From a virus, in IMG/VR virus record IMGVR_UViG_3300007276_000012, positions 1-45,532 of that record: a DNA stretch of 45,532 nucleotides; one strand, 5' to 3'. The translations under genes were made by a program, and so were the position numbers. This document shows, piece after piece, positions 22,263 to 30,102 of the stretch (the stretch's first letter is position 1; the number at the start of each line of letters is the position of its first letter). Below the pieces are notes generated by a model. That model had not been told where the DNA came from, made no database searches, and was given only the letters and a program-made list of their open reading frames with translations.

Positions 22263-22282
22263 TAGCCGCTGGTTAGGCGGCT
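22263..22282 (+). terminator. Hairpin with T tract on plus strand
   Basis: AGCCGC-TGGTTAG-GCGGCT followed by TTTTG on plus. On the minus strand, the direction of the surrounding genes, it lacks a T tract, so there it may act as an RNA processing or stability hairpin. Confidence 0.45.
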
Positions 22283-22293
22283 TTTTGTTTATG

Positions 22294-23901
22294 TTAAATT
22301 GCTTGGTTAGCGTAAGCAATCCCCATTAGCCTCTGCGCTACAGCCGAGTAATGCAATTTATCTGCCTCATCCCATCGCATCGCATCAGCAAGCAAATCAA
22401 CCCCAGCGTCAGTTTGTGTTACGTAAACTGTATTTGCATTTTCAGCTACAATTTGTTGATAACGAGCGTTGTTATACCAAGTTGGGTTTGCAACCTGACC
22501 CAAAATAACTTTAGCATTAGCAGGCCACCCACCGACTATTCTAGCCTTCATGTCGTTAAACATTGCGTTCCATGCTGTAACGTATTCTTGAGTCGTTAGT
22601 GATACATCCCCTTCACCCTGTACCCAGACCATGCCCGCAATTTCACCGCCCGCAGCAACAGCAGCGTTAATCATTGCAAGATGAGTTTCGTACAGTGTAT
22701 CAGTTGGATTCCAGTCATTTGAGCTGAAACCTGTGGCGCCTTTAGCTGTTGGAACCAATGCTAATCGTTGATCATTATTTGACGCTAACATAGTGTTAAA
22801 CATTGACATGTATGCACCAATGTTTATGGCTCCAGTACCAACGTCAAAATCAGCCGCCATGTGCAGATCTTCAAATCCTGTATTGTCTCTTAGCCAGCTA
22901 TACGCATTTTGGTTGTTGTCATCTAATATATCACCAGAAATGTTGTTAACAGTTCCAAGTCCAACTTGCTGCCCTACGGCATTAGACTGACCAGCAAATA
23001 TCCACAACTTAAATGGGCCTGTGGATTTTGCAGCATTGTTGTAAGTGGAACGATATAGGTTAAATTTATTAATAGCGGCTTGAGCTAATAAATACTCATC
23101 ATTTGGTAAACCCTTACAAATCATAACGGTATGAATTTCAGCGGTCGTACCTTTGTTGTCACTTAAATCATTTGCCAATAACTTAAATGTTGAGGTTCCT
23201 GCACCTGAAAACCCATACGTACCAACAGATGTTACTTGCGATGCTAAAACATCATTACGCCATGCTCGCTGCTTGTCTGTTGCTGTGCCTAGACACACAC
23301 TCCCGAACGTGCCAGACTGAAACCCATCAGATTCGCAATAGCCACCATTCGCAAAGTTAAACGTACTCCCTGATCTAATTTTATTACTGTAACCGCTTTT
23401 AAATATTGACGTTTCACCGTTAATTTTTGTAGCTCTACCATAGACCGTGTACTGGTTTTCGTCTGATCGCGTGTATCTAAATCCACGACCATGCACTACT
23501 GTTGATATATCATGCCAATTTAGCCCAGTTCCGTCATAACCAGTATCTACGTAGTTGTTACCGTCACCTTTGAGGCTGTTAACGAATAGCGACGAATCAA
23601 TAGTCGTAGGCATTTGATAGCCAACTGCTTGTGTTGGATGGAATATGCACCGCAATCTATCAGATGGGGAGCTACCAACACAGGGTGCTAAAAATAGTGT
23701 ACCCGCATCTTTTGATGTAGAAATGGTCGGAATAGAAAGCAGTTCGTTTGTTAGTGTATTCAGCGCTATTATGTCGCTAGAGCTACCGACCCAGCCACCA
23801 TCTATAAATGATTGAGTGTACTGATTTGGCGTGACGACGACACCCCCGCCACCGAAGAACAGTTCACCGACTTCGGGCGGGTTTCCCGCCAGCCAAGCCA
23901 T
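22294..23901 (-). CDS. Virion protein with jelly-roll lectin and SGNH esterase domains
   Basis: 535 residues. N-terminal about 25 residues are Gly/Val-rich; about 100-290 look like a concanavalin-type jelly roll (GNNYVDTGYDGTGLNW, NKGTTAEIHTVMI). The C-terminal SGNH/sialate O-acetylesterase-like domain has WIFAGQSNAVG (nucleophile S306), WVQGEGD (about 427-433) and D514-x-x-H517 in EADKLHYS. Likely a capsid or neck appendage that binds and deacetylates surface glycans. More AT-rich than the neighbouring head genes, suggesting separate acquisition. Confidence 0.75.
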   Translation of the reverse strand: MAWLAGNPPEVGELFFGGGGVVVTPNQYTQSFIDGGWVGSSSDIIALNTLTNELLSIPTISTSKDAGTLFLAPCVGSSPSDRLRCIFHPTQAVGYQMPTTIDSSLFVNSLKGDGNNYVDTGYDGTGLNWHDISTVVHGRGFRYTRSDENQYTVYGRATKINGETSIFKSGYSNKIRSGSTFNFANGGYCESDGFQSGTFGSVCLGTATDKQRAWRNDVLASQVTSVGTYGFSGAGTSTFKLLANDLSDNKGTTAEIHTVMICKGLPNDEYLLAQAAINKFNLYRSTYNNAAKSTGPFKLWIFAGQSNAVGQQVGLGTVNNISGDILDDNNQNAYSWLRDNTGFEDLHMAADFDVGTGAINIGAYMSMFNTMLASNNDQRLALVPTAKGATGFSSNDWNPTDTLYETHLAMINAAVAAGGEIAGMVWVQGEGDVSLTTQEYVTAWNAMFNDMKARIVGGWPANAKVILGQVANPTWYNNARYQQIVAENANTVYVTQTDAGVDLLADAMRWDEADKLHYSAVAQRLMGIAYANQAI

Positions 23902-24173
23902 TACACGACCCCGCTTACACTAACAGCAGCACCTGACGTGCTCCACGCCCATGCGCCCGCGTCGCCCGCTTCGTTCTTCGCGGTGATACCTGGTCGTAAC
24001 AACGTGGAACCACTCGAACCCGTGTTTGGTGACGTAGCACCCGAGTAAACGCGAACGTCACTTGTGGTGATGTTTTGCACGCTGATTTGAGTGCCGACAG
24101 CTATACCGCTCGCAGCGTACAAGTCAACGGGAGTATTAGCAGGTAATGGAACGTTCGGTAATGTGTCAGACAT
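23901..24173 (-). CDS. Small beta-rich virion protein
   Basis: 90 residues, Ser/Thr/Gly-rich beta sequence (GTQISVQNITTSDVRVYSG, WAWSTSGAAVSVSGVV). It shares one base with the start of the esterase gene, so the two are coupled. Possibly the anchor of that protein on the capsid (inference). No family recognised. Confidence 0.6.
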   Translation of the reverse strand: MSDTLPNVPLPANTPVDLYAASGIAVGTQISVQNITTSDVRVYSGATSPNTGSSGSTLLRPGITAKNEAGDAGAWAWSTSGAAVSVSGVV

Positions 24174-24186
24174 TTCAATGGTCCTT

Positions 24187-24211
24187 AAAAAAATGGCCGC
24201 ACGTAGCGGCC
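24187..24211 (-). terminator. Rho-independent terminator after the HeH protein gene
   Basis: Minus strand GGCCGC-tacgt-GCGGCC followed by AT and seven T. It would limit transcription from the capsid genes into the connector genes, a common way to set capsid protein excess. Confidence 0.85.
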
Positions 24212-24217
24212 TTAATA

Positions 24218-24574
24218 TTACTCAGCGTCAGCGTCTTGCAACTTCGACACTAGTTCAGCTTTTGTGTCGCGTGAATTAACTTCGATGTCACGCGCTTCAC
24301 ACAATGCCACAATGTCGGTTTTCGACATATCAGCGTAACTGTCTGCGTCGGTATCGTCATCAACAACATCAACAAGCGTCACGTCGTCTTCACTTTCAAC
24401 AACGAGTGAACCGTCTTCGATTAACGCTTGTACGAACGCGCAGTCACATAATTCGTTTGGCACTTCGACCGATGGGTTTTTGCCCGGTTTAATTTGGTAA
24501 GCTGCAGAACGCGAACCGTTTTCAAATTTACCGTTGATTGTGATCAGTCGTGCTTTAGTGTTTTTTAATAACAT
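24218..24574 (-). CDS. HeH/LEM-domain head protein
   Basis: 118 residues, GAGGG before the ATG. N-terminal beta part (ARLITINGKFENGSRSAAYQ), an Asp-rich linker, and a C-terminal helix-extended-loop-helix, SKTDIVALCEARDIEVNSRD then TKAELVSKLQ, of the HeH/LEM/SAP-like class seen in phage head proteins. Follows the major capsid gene after a large hairpin. Confidence 0.7.
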   Translation of the reverse strand: MLLKNTKARLITINGKFENGSRSAAYQIKPGKNPSVEVPNELCDCAFVQALIEDGSLVVESEDDVTLVDVVDDDTDADSYADMSKTDIVALCEARDIEVNSRDTKAELVSKLQDADAE

Positions 24575-24603
24575 GATATTAGCCCTCAGCCCGTTGATTA
24601 AAC

Positions 24604-24652
24604 TGAATCGATACGGTGTGGCGGGCCTTCCACATTGTTCCGTATCGATTCA
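24604..24652 (-). other. Large RNA hairpin after the capsid gene
   Basis: TGAATCGATACGG (24604-24616) pairs perfectly with CCGTATCGATTCA (24640-24652), 13 bp, and TGTGG/CCACA continues inside. It begins 6 bases after the capsid stop. No T tract, so an mRNA stabiliser or RNase III site fits better than a terminator. Confidence 0.75.
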
Positions 24653-24658
24653 AACTTG

Positions 24659-25657
24659 TTACAGTGCGTCGCGATATGCTGCGCTGAACGGAAATCTAAA
24701 CTCAGTTCCTGAAATTTTGTACTCTGCTGGTACAACAATACTCAGGTTCTTCATCTGCGGTGCAATTGCACGCCACGGAATAGGATTACACATACCCAAG
24801 TTATCGTCGTTCAACTCATACGCTAACATACGGTCTTTACCACCTAAACCCGCACCAGTTAACTGTAAGCGCGGGAAGATGCGTAACGGTTGACCAGTTG
24901 TAGTGGTGTACAAATTGTTCTGCATGAAGAACTGTAAAATAGTGGTATCTGTACCGCTATCCATACGACGCGAACTGATAGTAGCGTAACGAGCCGAAGC
25001 AATCGCCAACGCGTTAGGTAAGTGAGTGTTAGCTGAGTTGATCCACACTTCAATCAGAAGTGAGTTCATATCGTCCACAATCTCTTGACCTGTCGCAGTA
25101 GCCCAATCGACAGTAGAGTTATCAACAGCTAGGTTCGGGTTGTTAAATAGACCAAACATACCACGAGCAGCGTCACCGAAGTAAGCCACACGCTGTGAAT
25201 GCTCTTGTGAACCACGGAACGCAGCGCGACCTTTAGTCACATCGATTGGAATACGCATTTGTTGAGTTTTACGTAATTCGTCTAACGAGTAGTCGAACGA
25301 GTTACCAGCGTAACCAATAGGCACTGACGTCTTGTTAGCGCTTAACGCTACGTTCGGTAGGTCGTCAGCACTTGAGCCGATGAATTTACCAAGCGTTACA
25401 GCGTCGTAACTAATGTAATCCCACGAGTCGGCCCATTCTGGTACGGCTGTGTTAACTGGGATCATTTCAGCGAAGTTAATCGCCGTGTATTTTGCTTCGT
25501 AAATCTTAGCTTCTAAGTTAGCAAGTTGTGAAATATAGAAGCCCATGCCGTCGTCCATAGTCGGCAAACCGTCGTTAAACGATACGACGTGACCAGCTTG
25601 TAAACCTAAATGAGGGTATTCCGCATCTAGCGTCATTGTGATTTTATTGCGGTTCAT
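24659..25657 (-). CDS. Major capsid protein (DUF2184)
   Basis: 332 residues, start preceded by GGGGG. Family regions: FYISQLANLEAKIYEAKYTA (N-terminal helix), MIPVNTAVPEWADSWDYISY, RAAFRGSQEHSQRVAYFGD and the C-terminal VVPAEYKISGTEFRFPFSAA. DUF2184 proteins are encapsulin-like HK97-fold capsid proteins of Bcep-type phages. Upstream protease and cement-protein genes agree. Confidence 0.85.
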   Translation of the reverse strand: MNRNKITMTLDAEYPHLGLQAGHVVSFNDGLPTMDDGMGFYISQLANLEAKIYEAKYTAINFAEMIPVNTAVPEWADSWDYISYDAVTLGKFIGSSADDLPNVALSANKTSVPIGYAGNSFDYSLDELRKTQQMRIPIDVTKGRAAFRGSQEHSQRVAYFGDAARGMFGLFNNPNLAVDNSTVDWATATGQEIVDDMNSLLIEVWINSANTHLPNALAIASARYATISSRRMDSGTDTTILQFFMQNNLYTTTTGQPLRIFPRLQLTGAGLGGKDRMLAYELNDDNLGMCNPIPWRAIAPQMKNLSIVVPAEYKISGTEFRFPFSAAYRDAL

Positions 25658-25659
25658 GA

Positions 25660-26142
25660 TTAACCCCCTAAACCTAATGAAATTTTAACTAACTGACCAG
25701 CGTCACCGCCGGTTAAGAATTTAGCGTTCGGTAACAGTACACCCAGCGTTACACCTGTGCCAACAATACCAGAGAAGTCACCAGCACCGGTCGCACCGAC
25801 ACGTAAATATACTGGGGCGTCTTTAGCAACTGTATCAAGTACAGTAACCCAAATCACACCTTCGGTAACAACGGTCATATCGTACTTAGCAGTAGCACCC
25901 GTTTCGGTTGCTGTGCGTGCGCGGTTCAATTCGTACTTAACGACACCGTTAAATTGTGCAGCGGTTGACGCGGGTACTGGTAATTTAGCACCGTCTTCAC
26001 CGTCTGTCACAACGCCTTTACCGTAAGCGATACCCACGGTGCCCTTGTTTAATTTCGAAACAGTGTTACATAACTGACGGTCAGCGACCATACCAGCATA
26101 CGCGACACCATGATCAATAGCATTGCCACCTAATACGGCCAT
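25660..26142 (-). CDS. Head decoration / structural cement protein
   Basis: 160 residues from the ATG at 26142 with perfect AAGGAG 7 bases upstream. Gly/Ala/Val-rich beta protein (GGNAIDHGVAYAGMVADRQ, KYDMTVVTEGVIWVTV) of the kind found between protease and capsid genes (gp24/DUF2190-like cement). Start directly follows the protease stop. Confidence 0.7.
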   Translation of the reverse strand: MAVLGGNAIDHGVAYAGMVADRQLCNTVSKLNKGTVGIAYGKGVVTDGEDGAKLPVPASTAAQFNGVVKYELNRARTATETGATAKYDMTVVTEGVIWVTVLDTVAKDAPVYLRVGATGAGDFSGIVGTGVTLGVLLPNAKFLTGGDAGQLVKISLGLGG

Positions 26143-26143
26143 G

Positions 26144-27226
26144 TTAAGCTCCTTTCCAAGCGTTAGCCTGTTTGTCTTTAAATTGTGCGTAACCACTCGG
26201 TTTAGCGTCTACAACGACAGCAGGGTTAGCTGCGTCTTTAGCGAACTGTGCCATCTGGTCAACTGGTGACGGTTCGCTGATTGCCATGTCGAACGACGCT
26301 TGTACGTACACGTCGGACTTGGTAACCCAATCAATCGTTGGACGTTTAGCTGTCAGTGCTGCGCGTTGAATGGCCACAACATCGACGCTATCACACGTGA
26401 ACGTATCGCCGACCATTTTAACGGCCTGAGCGAGAACAGTGGAAATAGCTTCAACACGTTCGGCAATTGCCGCGTCGGTTGTTTTCGCTTTTTCGGCGTC
26501 TAATTCTTCTTTCGTCATGTCGCGTTCTGCTTCGGCTTTTTCGGCCTTGGTTTCAGCGTCGGTGACTCGTTGCGATGCAAGTTTAAGAGCATCCGTTACA
26601 AGCTTGGCGCTCGCTTCGTCTGCAACTTCTAGTGTCGCGCCCGAATCAAGTATAATCTTGAACATGGGTGTTACTCCTTCGTTGTCGTATAAGCGAGCCT
26701 GTGCACCAGCTCTAGCTCGGTCGCAGATCGCAATGTGGTTAATCTTAATGTCGCGTTGAACAAACTCATAGTTCTCGCCGAGTTCAGTGGTTCCGTTAAC
26801 TTTATCATAAACAGCGGTGTAACCCGCCGACAATTGTACTTTACCAGATTCTACGGCTAAAATCGCATCTTTCGATTTAATTATTAAATTCGCTTCAACA
26901 AAATCACCGTCTCGAATGGCTGGACCACGAACAACACCTACTGTGGTTGATTTATAGTTGGCAGCATTAACTAACTCGGTGGGGTGGTTTAACGTGACGT
27001 CACACGATTCATATGATGCTAAAGAGTCAATGTTAAACACTTCGTCTGACGGGCGATATACGTTGACTATTTCATTCGGTTGACGGTCAGTTAAACCCAA
27101 TTCAGACGCAAGGTATTGTTGAATACCGGTGCGAGCTACACGACCAGGTACAACTAGAAAACCCTCGTCGGTATAAGTGCGTTTAGTTATGTTGTAGCTA
27201 GTTCTATCGTTTACCGTGACTTTCAA
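26144..27226 (-). CDS. Head maturation protease with scaffold-like tail (DUF2213)
   Basis: 360 residues. DUF2213 features: DEVFNIDSLASYESCDVTLN then HPTE (likely catalytic His), SGKVQLSAGYTAVYD (likely catalytic Ser), INHIAICDRARAG. The C-terminal half (about 210-260) is a charged coiled coil (ETKAEKAEAERDMTKEEL), probably the scaffold released by cleavage. Starts at TTG, as no ATG lies nearby; own promoter upstream. Confidence 0.8.
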   Translation of the reverse strand: MKVTVNDRTSYNITKRTYTDEGFLVVPGRVARTGIQQYLASELGLTDRQPNEIVNVYRPSDEVFNIDSLASYESCDVTLNHPTELVNAANYKSTTVGVVRGPAIRDGDFVEANLIIKSKDAILAVESGKVQLSAGYTAVYDKVNGTTELGENYEFVQRDIKINHIAICDRARAGAQARLYDNEGVTPMFKIILDSGATLEVADEASAKLVTDALKLASQRVTDAETKAEKAEAERDMTKEELDAEKAKTTDAAIAERVEAISTVLAQAVKMVGDTFTCDSVDVVAIQRAALTAKRPTIDWVTKSDVYVQASFDMAISEPSPVDQMAQFAKDAANPAVVVDAKPSGYAQFKDKQANAWKGA

Positions 27227-27260
27227 CGTCTTAAACTCACTGTTCGAATCAAATGTGATA

Positions 27261-27292
27261 ATTATATGCTTGTTTGTAAAATTTTACAAACA
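27261..27292 (-). promoter_or_regulatory. Promoter with 22-bp palindromic operator before the protease gene
   Basis: Minus strand TTGTAA (27289-27284), 17-nt spacer, perfect TATAAT (27266-27261). The -35 and spacer lie in the perfect palindrome TGTTTGTAAAA / TTTTACAAACA (27271-27292). It reads into the protease and capsid genes, so the capsid block can be switched separately from the terminase block. Confidence 0.75.
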
Positions 27293-27339
27293 TATTAGTT
27301 TGTCTCGTTTTTCGAAGTTGTCTTGCTTCCACAAAGGTG

Positions 27340-27382
27340 TTGCAAACTATAAATTTGTCTAGTATATTGACGATATTGTCAA
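27340..27382 (+). promoter_or_regulatory. Promoter with TTGAC-N6-GTCAA operator
   Basis: TTGCAA (27340-27345), 17-nt spacer, TATATT (27363-27368). The dyad TTGAC-GATATT-GTCAA (27367-27382) covers the end of the -10 and the start site. Drives the eight-gene plus-strand cassette. Confidence 0.75.
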
Positions 27383-27402
27383 TGAATGGAGTAATACAAA
27401 TT

Positions 27403-27696
27403 ATGAGTGAAATAGACGACACGGTTACGCAGCGCGGCGAGCGTTACGGGTTATTCGCGGACGGTGCCAAATATGAACGAACACTTGTTGGTTTGTGCGG
27501 CACGCATGTTAAGACTGATGTTTATCGCGTTCTTGACGCGTTCAACACTGGTGACCCAATACTGGACCATTTAATAAAAAAAGCGTTGTGTGCCGGTTTA
27601 CGTGGTCACAAAGATAAGTTGACCGATTACCGTAACATAGTTGAAAGTGCTGAAAAGGCGCTCAAATTATTGGAGCAAAAACAAAATGGAAATTAA
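27403..27696 (+). CDS. Hypothetical protein (possible DUF6378-like)
   Basis: 97 residues from the ATG at 27403; GGAG lies 11 bases upstream (alternative ATG at 27382 inside the operator). TQRGERYGLFADGAKYER resembles the start of phage DUF6378-type proteins, and C-terminal helices follow. The resemblance is limited. First gene of the cassette; overlaps the next gene by 11 bases. Confidence 0.65.
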   Translation: MSEIDDTVTQRGERYGLFADGAKYERTLVGLCGTHVKTDVYRVLDAFNTGDPILDHLIKKALCAGLRGHKDKLTDYRNIVESAEKALKLLEQKQNGN

Positions 27697-27976
27697 ACGT
27701 TATTATATCGCTGGACCAATGACCGGTTACACGAATTTCAATCGAGAAGCGTTTAACGCTATGTGCGACGATTTACGCAAACAAGGTCATACTGTTCTGA
27801 ACCCAGCTATGTTACCTGACGGTTTAACGCAAGCTCAATATATGGACATCTGCTTGGCAATGCTTCGTTGCGTTACGCACGTTATAATGCTGGAAGGTTG
27901 GCAGGGTTCACAAGGTGCTAAAATTGAACACTCGCTAGCTATTAAAAGTGACTTGATATTGGAGTATCAGCGATGA
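27686..27976 (+). CDS. DUF4406 protein (deoxyribosyltransferase-like)
   Basis: 96 residues. YYIAGPMTGYTNFNREAF, GHTVLNPAMLPDGL, YMDICLAMLRCVTHVIML and GWQGSQGAKIEHSLA are all hallmarks of DUF4406, a Rossmann-like nucleoside 2-deoxyribosyltransferase-related family widespread in phages. Likely acts on nucleotides or nucleosides. Start chosen at 27686 where the family begins (MEIKRYYIAGP). Confidence 0.85.
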   Translation: MEIKRYYIAGPMTGYTNFNREAFNAMCDDLRKQGHTVLNPAMLPDGLTQAQYMDICLAMLRCVTHVIMLEGWQGSQGAKIEHSLAIKSDLILEYQR

Positions 27977-28200
27977 TCTTAATGTATGAAATTTTAAGGT
28001 CCTTACCGAATGCTGCGACTTGGTATCACCAAAACGAACTAGGTCGTAGACTTCGTATCGACGTTAAACTTGATCGTGAACCCCCCACATTATCAAGACA
28101 TTCTCCCGCATTCATCGGGTCGTTTAGAACTATTGAATTCCAAGTGGTTCGATTTATTAGAGATGGTGATTACGTTTACGATTGGGAGATGTTGGTATGA
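27973..28200 (+). CDS. Hypothetical protein, 75 aa
   Basis: Start overlaps the DUF4406 stop and its own stop overlaps the next start, both as ATGA. Basic N-terminal half, aromatic C-terminus (RDGDYVYDWEMLV). No family recognised; real by tight coupling to both neighbours. Confidence 0.65.
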   Translation: MILMYEILRSLPNAATWYHQNELGRRLRIDVKLDREPPTLSRHSPAFIGSFRTIEFQVVRFIRDGDYVYDWEMLV

Positions 28201-28346
28201 ACCCACATCAAGTATGGTACGCAACGAAGCGCGACGAGTTTTACCGAGCTTTTCAAGCTGCGCTAGAAATGGAAGAAATGTCGGAAGCCGAACGACTTTT
28301 CAAAGAATACGAACGTTACGCTAAATTAGCTAAGGGTGGTGAGTGA
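28197..28346 (+). CDS. Small protein ending KGGE (49 aa)
   Basis: Helical and acidic (RAFQAALEMEEMSEAERLF), ending YAKLAKGGE. Its final codons AAGGGTGGTGAG double as the ribosome binding site for the next gene, and its TGA shares one base with that ATG. First of four consecutive genes with this ending. Confidence 0.7.
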   Translation: MNPHQVWYATKRDEFYRAFQAALEMEEMSEAERLFKEYERYAKLAKGGE

Positions 28347-28348
28347 TG
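28318..28348 (+). repeat. 31-bp gene-junction repeat, copy 1
   Basis: Begins ACGCTAAATTAGCTAAGGG and ends GTGGTGAGTGATG; identical to 28766-28796. Shorter forms with the (A)AGGTGGTGAGTGATG core end the genes at 28588 and 28970. It encodes the C-terminus of one protein, the ribosome binding site, the stop and the next start. Confidence 0.9.
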
Positions 28349-28588
28349 CAAATGACCGAATATCAAACCAGACTTTTGGAAGGTTATGCAATTGGTGAAC
28401 CCGTTATTTCTGGAACTTACAGTTGCGCTTGTTCCGAGTCGGATTATAAACCGTATGATATTTACGTGCACCATGTGAACGGTGAGTTATGTGTTACCGA
28501 TGACGAAGTTGGAACTTTACCCGTCGGAGTTTACGACGGTGGATTAACTGGTTGCTTGTATTTGTTAAAATGTAAGGGTGGTGAGTGA
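28346..28588 (+). CDS. Small protein ending KGGE (80 aa)
   Basis: Start at the ATG in GAGTGATG. Has SGTYSCACSESDYKPYDIYV and TLPVGVYDGGLTGCLYL; mixed beta, four Cys. Ends LKCKGGE. No family recognised. Confidence 0.7.
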   Translation: MQMTEYQTRLLEGYAIGEPVISGTYSCACSESDYKPYDIYVHHVNGELCVTDDEVGTLPVGVYDGGLTGCLYLLKCKGGE

Positions 28589-28794
28589 TGGACTATTTCG
28601 AGAAATTACGTTCAAGATTTCCAAGTTTAAAATTTGAGTCAGGTCATGATACGTGTCATCCCGAAACATGTTCATGTTGGGATATTCGCGTTTATGATGG
28701 CGCTAAAAATGTATATAACGGAAATTATTTTAATAATGTCGTAGAGTTTTGTGAGTCTTACGTTAACGCTAAATTAGCTAAGGGTGGTGAGTGA
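28588..28794 (+). CDS. Small protein ending KGGE (68 aa)
   Basis: MDYFEKLRSRFPSLKFES, then HDTCHPETCSCWDIRVYDG, a possible small metal site. Its last eight codons (NAKLAKGGE) and the flanking 31 bp are identical in DNA to the end of the gene at 28197. No family recognised. Confidence 0.7.
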   Translation: MDYFEKLRSRFPSLKFESGHDTCHPETCSCWDIRVYDGAKNVYNGNYFNNVVEFCESYVNAKLAKGGE

Positions 28795-28796
28795 TG
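28766..28796 (+). repeat. 31-bp gene-junction repeat, copy 2
   Basis: Exact copy of 28318-28348. The reading frame through both is the same (AKLAKGGE stop). Confidence 0.9.
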
Positions 28797-28970
28797 ATCA
28801 ACGTGAATAAACTGAAAGGTAAACATTTGACTAATATCGGTCGATTGCTCGGTGTTGAACGAAAATGGTTCGGACTTGAGCCAGATTTTATGTTCAGAAA
28901 ACGAGTTAACAACACTACTGGTGTTAAATGTTATTCTGGTAGCGACTTTATGCGTAAAGGTGGTGAGTGA
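28794..28970 (+). CDS. Small basic protein ending KGGE (58 aa)
   Basis: MINVNKLKGKHLTNIGRLLG, then FGLEPDFMFRKRVNN, ends FMRKGGE. Basic, one possible helix. Starts within GAGTGATG of the preceding gene. No family recognised. Confidence 0.7.
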   Translation: MINVNKLKGKHLTNIGRLLGVERKWFGLEPDFMFRKRVNNTTGVKCYSGSDFMRKGGE

Positions 28971-29212
28971 TGGTAGGTAAGGCAACAAAAGTTTACAGGT
29001 GGACATATCGAGAAGATGGTTTTGTTTTTGAATATGACACAGCCCAAGAGCTAGCGAAGTTAATGTTTGAAAACTTGCCCGAAGTAACTAATCCGTATGA
29101 ACCCGGTTTCACTGAGTTTGATGATTTCAATGAAACAATTTGGGCGTTAAAGAGAAGGAAAGAGTCAGCACCACCTAACGATACACACCCTTCACGACAC
29201 GATTCGCTTTAA
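28970..29212 (+). CDS. Hypothetical protein, 80 aa
   Basis: Start at the ATG of GAGTGATG. YRWTYREDGFVFEYDTAQE and EPGFTEFDDFNETIWALK; acidic with a basic Pro-rich tail. Last gene of the cassette, which ends at a terminator 29 bases later. No family recognised. Confidence 0.65.
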   Translation: MVGKATKVYRWTYREDGFVFEYDTAQELAKLMFENLPEVTNPYEPGFTEFDDFNETIWALKRRKESAPPNDTHPSRHDSL

Positions 29213-29241
29213 CGTTCGCGTCTACTTCTTCCTGTGATACG

Positions 29242-29266
29242 GGGCGCATTGAGCGCCCTTTTTTAT
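29242..29266 (+). terminator. Rho-independent terminator of the small-gene cassette
   Basis: GGGCGC-attga-GCGCCC followed by six T. It ends the plus-strand cassette; the convergent HNH gene stops in its T tract. Confidence 0.9.
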
Positions 29267-30102
29267 ATCTTGTCGCTTTTGATTAAATTATCTTTAGCCC
29301 ACAAAGGTTGTAAATTTATCAATGCGTTAATCATCGACGGGTCTGTTACGCCGTTCTTCAACCACCATGAAACAGGTACTATGTGGTCGATATGCCATTC
29401 TCCGTGATTATCCCAAGTCATGCCATCGGTGAAAAGGGACTCTAAATGCTCTTTAAGTTCAACGACGGTGTAACCGAGATATTCTATTGTTTTCAAGTTC
29501 TTCTTTTTACCGGTCAGCTTGCATATTCGTTTAACCATACCTGACATAGATTCCCTAACTATAAAACCAGCATCACCATTCACACGCTGTAAACGTCGGG
29601 TTTCGTTTCTTTTATCGTATGCCTTACGAGTTGACAACGCGTGTTTGACAGGGTTGTTATTCACCCATTGTTTTTTAATATTGTTAGATTTGACCCTGTT
29701 ATTTTTAGCCCAATCAGTAACTTTAATGACCATAGCGCGCGACTTTTCATTGTCGTAAGTCTCGATATGATAGTCTCTCGAACAGTGAACACACGACGAG
29801 TTGATAACGCTTCTGAACGCCATGTGACCCCTAACACACTCAGTACGTGTAAAATAATATTTAAGACCAGATTTAATAGCATCTTTTCTCGATATGACAC
29901 GACCTGTAAAAAATTGGGTAAAATATATAGGTGTGATTGCGGATCGTTTGATAACGTTCTTTCTATCGTTTAATTTCTTACACGTCACGCAGGTTCTACC
30001 GATGACATTGCGTTCAACAACGTGACCATGTTTACATGGTTTACCAGTGAAATAACGTTTTAGGTTTAGTGAGATTGCTTCGTCGCGATAAATGATTTGC
30101 AT
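29263..30102 (-). CDS. HNH endonuclease with two zinc ribbons (homing type)
   Basis: 279 residues from the ATG at 30102 with GGTGG upstream. Two N-terminal repeats of about 60 residues each hold a CxxxH...CxxC ribbon (YFTGKPCKHGH..CVTC and YFTRTECVRGH..CVHC). The C-terminal HNH core is GEWHIDHIVPVSWW then NALINLQPLWAKDNLIKSDK. Free-standing HNH genes of this kind are mobile in phages. Inserted between the minor head gene and the accessory cassette within the virion operon. Confidence 0.85.
   Translation of the reverse strand: MQIIYRDEAISLNLKRYFTGKPCKHGHVVERNVIGRTCVTCKKLNDRKNVIKRSAITPIYFTQFFTGRVISRKDAIKSGLKYYFTRTECVRGHMAFRSVINSSCVHCSRDYHIETYDNEKSRAMVIKVTDWAKNNRVKSNNIKKQWVNNNPVKHALSTRKAYDKRNETRRLQRVNGDAGFIVRESMSGMVKRICKLTGKKKNLKTIEYLGYTVVELKEHLESLFTDGMTWDNHGEWHIDHIVPVSWWLKNGVTDPSMINALINLQPLWAKDNLIKSDKI

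Noticed and set aside
28070-28324. 84-aa plus frame in the small-gene cassette
   Set aside because: Overlaps two ATGA-coupled genes in another frame; its start lacks a ribosome binding site.
28318-28970. CRISPR-like array from the repeated junction sequence
   Set aside because: The repeats are part of coding frames, unequally spaced, and separated by genes rather than spacers.
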